Assembly: GCA_022496185.1 (NCBI GenBank)
Contig: WTXG01000367.1
Coordinates: 1 to 30,095 of the forward strand
DNA: 30,095 nucleotides
Reading direction: 5' to 3'
Origin: Multifurca ochricompacta
Taxonomy: Eukaryota > Basidiomycota > Agaricomycetes > Russulales > Russulaceae
Position numbers and translations under genes: made by a program. Position 1 is the stretch's first letter. Every line of letters starts with the position of its first letter. Under the pieces are notes generated by a model, which saw nothing but the letters and a program-made list of their open reading frames with translations, was not told the DNA's origin and did no database searches. This document shows positions 1 through 7,890 of the stretch, piece after piece.

Positions 1-238
1 TAAGCCTGGCTTCTACTGATAGGGAATTAAGTAAGTGTCCGGTCGTACGATAAGAAGATAAGTGATAAGCAAAGATAAGGACAACCAAAGATACATAAAC
101 AAGTAAGTCACGGGGATGGGCAAAGAGCACGTGACGGATCCCACGATGGAGACGTGATCTGGTAGTGGAGAGTGGGTGGCAGGGAAGGGTCATCGTTAGG
201 TAAGAGAAAGAATGCGGGCAAAGATGGGGTTCGTAACA
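1..238 (-). repeat. 3' LTR of the Gypsy element (partial, cut by window edge)
   Basis: Positions 1-238 align with 3419-3668. Shared blocks include the stretch starting aagcctggcttct and the GC-rich part around the GTGACGG/GTGACGGG motif. The repeat ends cgtaaca at 232-238, which reads TGTTACG on the coding strand of the element, a normal LTR start. The first bases of pol follow immediately on the other side of the boundary. Confidence 0.85.
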
Positions 239-1474
239 CCCTAGGTACTCAACGCTCTGTTGTTCGAAGGAGCATTTGGCGGGTTTGAGATAGAGATCAT
301 GTTCGTGCAGTATATCCAATACCTGATGCATGCAACTCCGGTGGTGGTCTAAGTCATCTGGGGTGGCTACTAGGATGTCGTCCATGTAGACCACCACTTC
401 TCCCGTGAGAATGAGATCGCGGAAGATGTGGTTCATCATAGACTGGAATGTTGCCAGCGAGTTCGTGAGACCAAAGAACATAACATTGGGTTTGAACAAC
501 CCTTGATTTGTTTTGAACGCCGCCTTGCACTGGTCACCTTCCTTGATTCTGACGTTGTTGTAACCCCATCGTACGTCCATCTTTGAGAAGAGGGACTTAT
601 CCCTCATCGTGTCAATCAGCTCAGAGATGAGCGGCAGGGGGTAGGCATTTTTCATGGTGTATGTATTGATTCGCCAGTAATCCTGGACTGGTCGCAGCTT
701 GCCATCCTTCTTTTTGATGAAGAAGAAGGGTGAGGCGTACTGCGACTTGGATGGGCGAATATATCCCTTTGCCAAATGTTCTTCAAGGAACTCCATCAAT
801 GCCACCTGCTCGGACTGGGACAGCGGATAGATCTTGCAATCTATTGCTGTTGGCATATCAGGGAGTAGGTCTATGGCGTGATCCCATGGTCTGGAGGGTG
901 GAAAGCGCTGGGATTCTTCTTCAGAAAACACCTTCCAGTGCCGATGGTAGGTACTTGGCACTACATCGCTGTATGTCTTTTCTGCCTGCCCTTGTATTGC
1001 CTTTTGGGCTAGCTCTGATGCTTTGGTAACATAACAGCGACCTGGGTCTTCCTCTCCTGTACTCGTGGCGTTTATTGTCGGATGTCTGACTGCATAGTCA
1101 TAGCCTATGGACGTGATGATAGTGGGGTATGATTCTTTATCCATTGTCGCATCTGCCCAGTTGATCTTAGGTTCGAACGCGGCGAGCCATGGGTACCCTA
1201 GGATAAGATCTTCGTCTCCTAGATCCGTAATTAGGAAACGGATGTTCTTCATAGCCTCTCCAACCTGGACCTTCAGATCCGTGTAGTGAGTGATCTTTCC
1301 AGCGCGATTGGCCGTTCCATCAATATTCCAAATGTTCTTTTCCTGGGGAAGTGCCAGCCGTCCCAAACCCATTGTCTTGATTAGTCGTGGGTGAATAAAA
1401 TTGTCCGTGGCTCCAGAGTCCACAAAATGTCTGATCGGCCGTCCTCTGTGTAGTTTCAAAATGGACTGGTATTT
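239..1474 (-). pseudogene. Gypsy pol fragment: aspartic protease plus truncated reverse transcriptase
   Basis: On the minus strand a reading frame opens just after a TGA at 1477-1475 and stays open to the left edge, through the LTR. It starts with a retropepsin-like domain: the VDSGAT motif lies at about 1423-1406 and the ILGYPWL motif further on. It then enters reverse transcriptase, with the conserved QYASPFFFIKKKDGKLR stretch and catalytic YMDD at 388-377, followed by ILVATPDD. The domain breaks off right after VEYLG, where the LTR begins. The usual RT thumb/connection, RNase H and integrase are missing. The remaining frame downstream (to position 1) is LTR sequence, not protein. It is a deletion relic with no complete polymerase. 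Confidence 0.88.
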
Positions 1475-1546
1475 TCAATGATTTGAATCAACTAGCATAC
1501 ACAGAGGTAACATGGAGTGCTCGTGCCCAGGCCAATGGGTTTGAGC

Positions 1547-3059
1547 CTAACAAAAATCCTTTTTCGCAAACGCCTTTTCTACTAGTATGGCGCGCACTTC
1601 CTCACTCTCCTTCATCATGTTGGCCCATATATCCTGAGCTTTCTCTTCTTTCGACCGCTTATCCACAACGGGGGGGTTATTCTGAACGGGATGTTCCAGC
1701 GCCACAGTGGCGACGGCGACCGTGCTCCTTTCTTGGGACAGTCCCGGGACATATGTCCCAGTGCTCTGCAACAGAAGCAGCATCCTTCCTTCATCAGCGT
1801 CTGCCACTCATCCTCCATGAGTGCTGCCCGCGCTCGGGCCCGATCCGCAGAGGTATCCATAGCGTTTGGATCCCTCTGGCCATGCGGCGCAGGCTTGACT
1901 CCGAACGCTGCCTTCCACTGGTCTCGGGTCTTTCCTTTCTTGGTGTCGACCCCAAACCTTGTCTGGAAGTCAAGGTAATCTTGTTGCTGCCTTCGAGCAG
2001 CATCAACCCAAGTATCCCAGTTGTGAGGATGGTGAAATTGGATGATGTTTTTGACTAGGGGGTTGGGCAAACCCTGCGAAAAGAGGTCTAGTGTTGCCTC
2101 TTCGTCGGTGTCATAGCCGGCCCTGTTGGCTAGACTTCTGAACTTGGCGACGTACGTGTCAAGTTCTCCCTTCTCCATTCTGAGGGACTTTAGTTCTCGG
2201 GCAGCTTTCTGTTTGGCCTGTCCGTCTGTGAAAGCGTCCTTGAACCTCTCTGCTATGGTCTCCCAAAGACCTTCACTTGTGGTTCAACGCCCGCTTTCAA
2301 CCTGCTCATTGAGCCACTCCAGTTGCTCCATTGTCCAATCATCCACTGCATCCCCTCGGATCAGGGAAAGAAACAGATTGGCTCGTTGGAACGGGTTGAC
2401 AATCTGTGGGACATCATGATTGAAGTTCTTGAATGTCGTGAACTCCAACATGAACTTCTTGCTTTGTGATCGGTCCCCAGTAAATGTTTGGGGCAACACT
2501 CCGGACAGACGTCCAGAAGGGGGGGGATGTTTGGTGGTGGTGCCACAGGGGCTGGTGGGGCGGGGTCTGGGAGTTGGGCAGTGATGGTGGACATGGATGG
2601 ATGGGATAGGGTGACGGTATCAGTGGATTGTATCGATATCTGGGGAGTTGTCAAAGCAGGGGCTCTGAACGTGACAACTGCAGGTGCAACCAGAAACATA
2701 GTCGCTGCTAATGCTGGTGCTTCTTCTTCACTAGGTTCTTCTACGTACTCCTCTGGTTCGGAGTCCGTGACGATGGCCAGGGGATTTTCTCTCCATGGGC
2801 CTAGTCCAAATTCGGGTGGGGCAGGTCCTGTAGTGACCCAAGAGTGTCGGCTGTCCGAGTATCGGATGCAATACCAAACTCTCTTTTCGTCGTCGTATTC
2901 TACCAGTTGGTATCTTCCGTCATGATAGACGTAGTATCCAAACTCAGACTCAAAGTCTTTCCAGGTGGCAGAGCCAAGTACTTGCTGTGAAAGATTATGC
3001 TCATCTCTGCGTTCGATGAGTTCTTCCCGGAAGAGGGTCTGACTGCGGCTGGAAGCCAC
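1547..3059 (-). pseudogene. Gypsy gag (capsid/nucleocapsid), broken by frame changes and a stop
   Basis: Gag is read on the minus strand in three pieces. The N-terminal piece begins near 3059 with no ATG in the open frame (first likely codon GTG) and is Pro/acidic rich. The frame changes near the G8 run at 2519-2526. The capsid part then runs from about 2499 with the LPQTFTGDRSQSKKF stretch and is cut by an in-frame TGA at 2286-2284 in a CGA-like context. It resumes in the same frame to a CX2CX4HX4C zinc knuckle (CCFCCRALGHMSRDC) near 1770-1730. A second frame change near 1700 gives the C-terminal piece ending at 1547. The knuckle is typical of Gypsy nucleocapsid. The gene is dead as it stands. 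Confidence 0.85.
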
Positions 3060-3078
3060 TGTGAGAGACTCGACTTGA

Positions 3079-3668
3079 TGTTACGTCCGGTGTGAGACGT
3101 TCTGCACAACTTGTGCGACAGCTTTGTACGTTGTTCAGATAAGAGGTCAATAGGACCTCTTGGAGTTCGAATGGGTAAGTCAAAGTCAAAGGGGCTGTTC
3201 CCTAGTGACAATGTTGAGCGGAAAGTGCCGAAAGCACTGAGACGATCGAGTCAGAGGTTTCAAGGGGAAGTCCAGAAGACAAACACCGATGTATTCAATA
3301 AGTCGAGTCTGAGGTCTACATTGTAGTTACAGTGGACTTATATACGTAATCGAATGGGCGTCTAAAGATAAGATAGCACGGAGTCATGTGGGCCCGAATA
3401 TACGAAAGCGGAGGGCGTAAAGCCTGGCTTCTGATAGGGAATTAAGTAAGTGTCCGGTCGTAAAGATAAAAGATAAGGGATAAGGGATAAGAGGCCAATC
3501 ATAAGTAAAGCGACATAGACAAAGACAAAGCCGGTCACGGGGAGGGAAGCAGGGCATGTGACGGGTCCCAGGAAGGGGACGTGATCAGGAAGTGTAGAGT
3601 AGGGGGACAGGCAGGGTCGTCACTGGGGATCGTGAAGAAAAGTGGGTTGCTAGGCAGGGGTCATAACA
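3079..3668 (-). repeat. 5' LTR of the Gypsy element (complete, about 590 bp)
   Basis: The repeat begins TGTTACGTCC at 3079 and ends cataaca at 3668, giving short inverted ends TGTTA/TAACA. Its inner half (3419-3668) matches the left-edge repeat. It lies immediately upstream of gag on the minus strand, where the 5' LTR and its promoter should be. I could not confirm a primer-binding site directly next to it; a TGG occurs about 20 bp inside. Confidence 0.85.
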
Positions 3669-3906
3669 AAAGGCCTCGTCCACGAGAAACACAAGAAGTT
3701 CGCAGATGCGATGGGAGTCCAGCGTGCAGGCTGAGGGGGCATGTTGGAAGTGCAGCCATAGCACGCAGCCAATTGATACCGGAGATGGCGGCCCAGATCC
3801 GATCATCACTGCATCAACACAATATTCAGAGCACACAGGTCGTGCAAATTTCATGTCTATTTGTTATACTTCGCTCTTACAAAAGAACTTAGTAGCGTAG
3901 TTAGGA

Positions 3907-3937
3907 ACCTCAGTCTTTCTATCCCAAAGACTGAGGT
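3907..3937. repeat. Hairpin, 12-bp perfect stem, first copy of a repeated 24-mer
   Basis: ACCTCAGTCTTT (3907-3918) pairs perfectly with AAAGACTGAGGT (3926-3937) across a 7-nt loop, ctatccc. The central 24 nt recur exactly at 4022-4045. Confidence 0.8.
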
Positions 3938-4021
3938 CAGTACTCCTTGTGTTGTAGCTGCATCTTTCCTTTACTGATTCATTTGTGTAGCTACGCTTTC
4001 ATAGGTATTATCAAATTATAT

Positions 4022-4045
4022 AGTCTTTCTATCCCAAAGACTGAG
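4022..4045. repeat. Second copy of the 24-nt hairpin repeat
   Basis: The 24 nt are identical to 3912-3935, including loop ctatccc, but here only a 7-bp stem (AGTCTTT/AAAGACT) can form. Flanking bases also resemble each other (gctacgctttcatag near 3990 and gctatgctttcatag near 4046), suggesting a diverged tandem duplication. Confidence 0.75.
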
Positions 4046-4341
4046 CTATGCTTTCATAGCTTGCTACAGCTTCAGGCATCTAAGGATCACTTTAGCTGTA
4101 GATAAGATTAGACTAGGTTCTGGAGTTTCAGACTTTTTACAATATCTTTATTACACTTCTTTTTCACCTTACTCAGCTGATTAGTGATGTCCTTAGTAAT
4201 GCACAGTAAGCACGTGATATCTCTTTGGCCAATGGCCTTTATCCCTCTTTGTTTATTGTCTGGCACTTGTGGACTTATTCCCAGTGCACACAGACCATTT
4301 CCCCTGGCCCCCATGGGTATATAAGGGTGTTTATTTCATCT

Positions 4342-4379
4342 CTTACACTTCAGAGTTCTTCTAACCTCTGAAGTGTAAG
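4342..4379. repeat. 14-bp perfect hairpin near the transposon insertion site
   Basis: CTTACACTTCAGAG (4342-4355) pairs with CTCTGAAGTGTAAG (4366-4379) around the 10-nt loop ttcttctaac. The loop and right stem belong to a sequence that recurs on the other side of the palindrome. Confidence 0.8.
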
Positions 4380-4444
4380 TTCCTTCTACTTTACTCTCTA
4401 CTACCTCTAGACTAACCTTGTATATAGACTTGTCTTTGTTCTAG
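4351..4444 (+). repeat. Flanking direct repeat, left copy
   Basis: A 23-nt block at 4351-4373 and a 17-nt block at 4428-4444 (ACTTGTCTTTGTTCTAG) recur in the same order and orientation at 7133-7155 and 7157-7173. On the right side the 54 nt between them are missing. The palindrome therefore landed next to, or between, two copies of an older repeat. Confidence 0.75.
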
Positions 4445-4460
4445 GTCAGTAGTACAGTGC

Positions 4461-4665
4461 CTCACAAAACTGAGTCAATGTTTTGCACTTTTGCACTGTT
4501 TGTTGAATATTGCATCAGCCAAAACAAATATAAACAAAGTCTTGGTATACCATATAAGGTACACAATAAGGGCTATGTAATGCAACAATGATTATGTAAT
4601 TCTGATCAAAACCTGTGGAGCTATGCCCATTTCAAATTGGGGACTCATTGACTCAGTTTTGTGAG
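4461..4665. repeat. 20-bp inverted repeat pair inside each transposon end
   Basis: CTCACAAAACTGAGTCAATG at 4461-4480 recurs exactly inverted at 4646-4665; the same pair is mirrored at 6910-6929 and 7095-7114. A terminal plus an internal copy about 185 bp apart may be paired transposase-binding sites. Alternatively the outer roughly 213 bp could be a small nested element. The inner copy is followed by ggggta rather than gcactgta. Confidence 0.75.
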
Positions 4666-4816
4666 GGGGTATCAGAAATATCAGAATCTGATGCTCCACC
4701 AAATGTACAGCAACCAATCCTTAATATATGGTTACCATAGTTACTTTACTATTGATGGGACCTGGAATAGAGCTATTTAACCATGGTTAACATTCCCAGA
4801 ATATTATAATTTCCCA

Positions 4817-5782
4817 ATGCACCCCACCTCCTCTGCTCAGAAAGAAAACATGCTCTCTCTGACCTCTGAAGGTCATTCCACTCACACTATTGCCTCCAGA
4901 CTCAGCCTCAGCAAGTCCACAGTCTCTATGACACTCAGAACCCTCCTTCCCAACCATCAGTCACCTCATTTTGGTCATCTTTCCAAGCTCTCTGCTACCT
5001 CTGAACATGCTATCATGATACAAATTGTGACAGAATTCTCCCTGCAACGTTACTAATGACTCAATATTGTGTTTCACTGGTGTTTTGCTTACTGAGGGCC
5101 TAACCCCTCCTAATTCTCCTTAGTTCTAGCTCGTTCTACTGCACAACCATTTAGATATTATATCATAGAACTAGAACCTTCTATTTACTATGACATAGCT
5201 AGAACTACATGTATTTAAAGACCTACTAGAGTAGAGAGACAGACTAAGTCTGTTCTCTTGTATTCAATCAGAGGTGCTTCGGAAATCCTTGAATCCTCTC
5301 AGTTAGAGCCCCACTTGAACTCTCCAAGATGTGACTTGGAGAGCCTTCATCATCTTGAACTTGTTGCAGGACTTAGAGTCTCTGCCGTCGACCTCGAATC
5401 TCACGCGCGTGCCCTCTGACTTCATCATGGGCTTGACCAGAACTTGACTTTGCTGTGACCTAGAGCCTTGACTTATCTTGACGCGACTTGGGAGGCTAGC
5501 TCCCACACGATCCCCGACACAGTTCCACACCTAACTGTGACACAAATCACCACAGGAAAGGTTGCCAATGCTGTCCAGGCCACAAAGCACATCAATTCCA
5601 TCATCCCCAACCATGTCTCCTCACAAACTGTGCACTGGGTTCTTAAACAACATTCATTCAAGGCTGCAACAAAGAAGAAAAGGCCACTACTCTCTGCAGT
5701 ACATTGCAAGAAGCACTTAGCCTTTGCTTTGAAGTACCAAAAATGGACTATGGAGGACTGGCATCTGACCCAACCCTGTTGA
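4817..5782 (+). pseudogene. Tc1/mariner transposase, left-arm truncated copy
   Basis: A frame from ATG 4817 to 5056 encodes an N-terminal helix-turn-helix of the Tc1 type, with STHTIASRLSLSKSTVSMTL as the recognition region. Coding homology resumes at about 5543 with TGKVANAVQATKHINS and continues through KKKRPLLSAVHCKKHLAFA to WTMEDW, where the arm ends at 5761. The last residues to 5782 are read from the spacer and are meaningless. The first catalytic aspartate (WSDE) is just lost, as are the second and third acidic residues. About 490 bp of unrelated sequence with stops separates the two parts. The product cannot catalyse transposition. Confidence 0.85.
5057..5542. other. Non-coding block interrupting the transposase (mirrored at 6033-6518)
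   Basis: This block lies between the DNA-binding and catalytic parts of the transposase and shows no transposase similarity. It contains a TATA-like tatttaaag near 5212 and a TG...CA bounded stretch of roughly 210 bp (about 5090-5300) that could be a small LTR. The block is far too long for this genome's introns (about 50 bp). Because it is present in both arms, it entered before the palindrome formed. I could not identify its class or a clear target duplication. Confidence 0.5.
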
Positions 5783-6758
5783 TTTTGGTCTCATCTGACC
5801 AAATCACCCTCTCCCAGTCCTCCATAGTCCATTTTTGGTACTTCAAAGCAAAGGCTAAGTGCTTCTTGCAATGTACTGCAGAGAGTAGTGGCCTTTTCTT
5901 CTTTGTTGCAGCCTTGAATGAATGTTGTTTAAGAACCCAGTGCACAGTTTGTGAGGAGACATGGTTGGGGATGATGGAATTGATGTGCTTTGTGGCCTGG
6001 ACAGCATTGGCAACCTTTCCTGTGGTGATTTGTGTCACAGTTAGGTGTGGAACTGTGTCGGGGATCGTGTGGGAGCTAGCCTCCCAAGTCGCGTCAAGAT
6101 AAGTCAAGGCTCTAGGTCACAGCAAAGTCAAGTTCTGGTCAAGCCCATGATGAAGTCAGAGGGCACGCGCGTGAGATTCGAGGTCGACGGCAGAGACTCT
6201 AAGTCCTGCAACAAGTTCAAGATGATGAAGGCTCTCCAAGTCACATCTTGGAGAGTTCAAGTGGGGCTCTAACTGAGAGGATTCAAGGATTTCCGAAGCA
6301 CCTCTGATTGAATACAAGAGAACAGACTTAGTCTGTCTCTCTACTCTAGTAGGTCTTTAAATACATGTAGTTCTAGCTATGTCATAGTAAATAGAAGGTT
6401 CTAGTTCTATGATATAATATCTAAATGGTTGTGCAGTAGAACGAGCTAGAACTAAGGAGAATTAGGAGGGGTTAGGCCCTCAGTAAGCAAAACACCAGTG
6501 AAACACAATATTGAGTCATTAGTAACGTTGCAGGGAGAATTCTGTCACAATTTGTATCATGATAGCATGTTCAGAGGTAGCAGAGAGCTTGGAAAGATGA
6601 CCAAAATGAGGTGACTGATGGTTGGGAAGGAGGGTTCTGAGTGTCATAGAGACTGTGGACTTGCTGAGGCTGAGTCTGGAGGCAATAGTGTGAGTGGAAT
6701 GACCTTCAGAGGTCAGAGAGAGCATGTTTTCTTTCTGAGCAGAGGAGGTGGGGTGCAT
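5748..6758 (-). pseudogene. Tc1/mariner transposase, right-arm truncated copy
   Basis: This is the mirror of the left-arm gene, read on the minus strand from ATG 6758. Because the spacer belongs to this copy, its frame continues past WTMEDW to ERVIWSDETKINRVGSDA, which includes the first aspartate of the DDE/D triad in the classical WSDE(T)K context of Tc1 elements. It ends abruptly where the inverted left arm begins (5761/5762). A complete Tc1 transposase is roughly 340 residues; about half is missing. Both copies share the same internal interruption. Confidence 0.87.
5762..5813 (-). other. Unpaired loop (52 nt) at the centre of the palindrome
   Basis: This is the only stretch without a partner in the other arm. 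Read on the minus strand it codes for the WSDET part of the transposase, so it is leftover sequence from the longer (right) half and not an added linker. In a folded transcript it would be the loop of a stem of about 1.3 kb. Confidence 0.85.
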
Positions 6759-7120
6759 TGGGAAATTATAATATTCTGGGAATGTTAACCATGGTTAAAT
6801 AGCTCTATTCCAGGTCCCATCAATAGTAAAGTAACTATGGTAACCATATATTAAGGATTGGTTGCTGTACATTTGGTGGAGCATCAGATTCTGATATTTC
6901 TGATACCCCCTCACAAAACTGAGTCAATGAGTCCCCAATTTGAAATGGGCATAGCTCCACAGGTTTTGATCAGAATTACATAATCATTGTTGCATTACAT
7001 AGCCCTTATTGTGTACCTTATATGGTATACCAAGACTTTGTTTATATTTGTTTTGGCTGATGCAATATTCAACAAACAGTGCAAAAGTGCAAAACATTGA
7101 CTCAGTTTTGTGAGGCACTG
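5814..7120 (-). repeat. Right arm of the palindrome (1,307 bp)
   Basis: This is the reverse complement of 4455-5761. Mirrored reading frames have coordinates that always sum to 11575 (for example 4817-5056 with 6519-6758, and 5303-5530 with 6045-6272), which shows there are no indels between arms. Only this copy continues into the spacer, so it carries 52 nt more of the transposase gene. Confidence 0.92.
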
Positions 7121-7122
7121 TA

Positions 7123-7300
7123 TAGTATAATACAGAGTTCTTCTAACCTCTGAAGCACTTGTCTTTGTTCTAGCCTAACTGCTACTAACCACAGTCAGTA
7201 TAACCAGCAGCATGATTGTTTGACAGTGCACACTTGACTTTGTAGTTTTGCTACACAACTACATCACATGTCATGACAAACACCTGCACCAGGCATTACA
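7123..7300. other. Right flank of palindrome with second copy of the flanking repeat
   Basis: The 23-nt block at 7133-7155 and the 17-nt block at 7157-7173 match 4351-4373 and 4428-4444 on the left side in the same orientation. The rest is AT-rich sequence with no recognisable gene, leading into a second transposon-end fragment. Confidence 0.7.
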
Positions 7301-7663
7301 ATTGGGAAATTATAATATTCTGGGAATGTAAACCATGGTTAAATAGCTCTATTCCAGGTCCCATCAATATTAAGATAACTATGGTAACCATATATTAAGG
7401 ATTGGTTGCTGTACATTTGGTGGAGCATCAGATTCTGATATTTCTGATACCCCTCACAAAACTGAGTCAATGAGTCCCCAATTTGAAATGGGCATAGCTC
7501 CACAGGTTTTGATCAGACTTACATAATTATTGTTGCATTACATAACCCTTATCCTGTACCTTTTATGGTCTACCAAGACTTTGTTTATATTTGTTTTGGC
7601 TGATGCAATATTCAACAAACAGTGCAAAAGTGCAAAACATTGACTCAGTTTTGTGAGGCACTG
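7301..7663 (-). mobile_element. Solo terminal fragment of the same Tc1/mariner family
   Basis: About 360 bp match 6758-7120, with roughly a dozen substitutions and one C missing in the run after gata. The fragment ends ggcactg at 7663 followed by TA, so the transposon terminus is intact. Its inner end stops near the position of the transposase start codon (CAT at 6756-6758). No second terminus is visible. It is older than, or independent of, the palindrome, whose arms are identical. Confidence 0.85.
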
Positions 7664-7834
7664 TATATACTCAGTGTTGATTTCAGCACTTGTTTTACAA
7701 CATGATCACAATTACATCAGACCACTATCTCAGTATCTCTATACCAGTATTCTGGTTCAACACCATCATTACACTGTAAACTGCACAGTTGAAGTTTGCA
7801 AAAATCCAGATAGAAAGCATGATTCAGCCACCAA

Positions 7835-7890
7835 AAGCCACAGCCTAAGCTGTGGCTTCAGGCTTTCCATAGCTTAAGCCTGAGCTATGG
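7835..7890. repeat. Nested overlapping hairpins
   Basis: There are three overlapping inverted repeats: AAGCCACAGC/GCTGTGGCTT (7835-7844 with 7849-7858), CAGGCTT/AAGCCTG (7859-7865 with 7876-7882) and CCATAGCT/AGCTATGG (7867-7874 with 7883-7890). The second and third compete for the same bases. Further short CGGCT/AGCCG pairs follow up to about 7975. Confidence 0.75.

Larger units (their letters stand above)
1..3668 (-). mobile_element. Ty3/Gypsy LTR retrotransposon, internally deleted, minus strand
   Basis: Two related terminal repeats enclose a minus-strand gag and partial pol. The left repeat is cut by the window edge and ends at 238; the right one is complete at 3079-3668. The interior is only 2.84 kb and stops within the reverse transcriptase, so RNase H, integrase and any chromodomain are absent. 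Gypsy identity rests on the gag zinc knuckle, a DSGA protease motif and a YMDD reverse transcriptase motif, in the order gag-protease-RT. The two repeats are clearly diverged by indels and substitutions, so the insertion is not recent or was reshuffled. The target-site duplication cannot be tested because the left boundary lies outside. The element cannot move by itself. Confidence 0.9.
3669..4454. other. AT-rich non-coding stretch with hairpins; possible old LTR remnant
   Basis: No gene is recognised here. The segment contains a 24-nt direct repeat that is itself a hairpin, a TATA-like tatataagg at 4318-4326, and a 14-bp perfect hairpin at 4342-4379. A TATA box followed by a short leader would fit the end of an LTR, but no matching internal sequence is visible, so the class remains open. 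It ends at the TA (4453-4454) used by the palindromic transposon. Confidence 0.5.
4455..5761 (+). repeat. Left arm of the palindrome (1,307 bp)
   Basis: The left arm runs from the outer terminus to GGACTGG at 5755-5761. It contains an outer 20-bp block (4461-4480), an inverted copy of it at 4646-4665, the N-terminal transposase frame from 4817, an interrupting non-coding block, and the catalytic-domain start. Its sequence is mirrored base for base in the right arm. Confidence 0.92.
4455..7120. mobile_element. Palindromic Tc1/mariner element: two 5' half-transposons head to head
   Basis: The element starts CAGTGCCTCACAAAACTG at 4455 and ends with its exact reverse complement at 7120, flanked by TA at 4453-4454 and 7121-7122. 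TA duplications with CAGT-type termini are characteristic of Tc1/mariner transposons. Each base x in the left arm pairs with 11575 minus x in the right arm, and I found no mismatch or indel in the stretches compared. The arms meet around a 52-nt spacer (5762-5813). Each arm holds the 5' end, the helix-turn-helix part and the start of the catalytic domain of one transposase, and nothing from the 3' half. The palindrome breaks exactly beyond the TA, as expected for a unit that inserted as a palindrome. Confidence 0.92.

Noticed and set aside
1483..2058. Plus-strand 191-codon reading frame opposite gag
   Set aside because: It is antisense to the zinc-knuckle and capsid coding sequence, has no motif, and is a shadow of the Gypsy gag gene.
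2488..2925. Gly/Ser-rich plus-strand frame of 145 codons
   Set aside because: It mirrors the Pro-rich N-terminal gag region on the other strand; its composition is explained by that.
3907..4045. 24-nt repeats as a CRISPR array
   Set aside because: Only two copies, a self-complementary eukaryotic non-coding context, and no cas genes.
5303..5530. 75-codon frame, present twice as a mirror pair (5303-5530 and 6045-6272)
   Set aside because: It lies in the interrupting block of the arms and shows no recognisable domain; the duplication is due to the palindrome, not to selection on a protein.
4455..7120. Palindrome as an assembly artefact from a fold-back read
   Set aside because: Not fully excluded, but the ends coincide exactly with a Tc1-type terminus and TA on both s sides, and the flanks differ, which an artefact would rarely produce.
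7653..7877. 74-codon frame after the solo transposon end
   Set aside because: No motif, starts inside the transposon terminus, and ends in the hairpin cluster.
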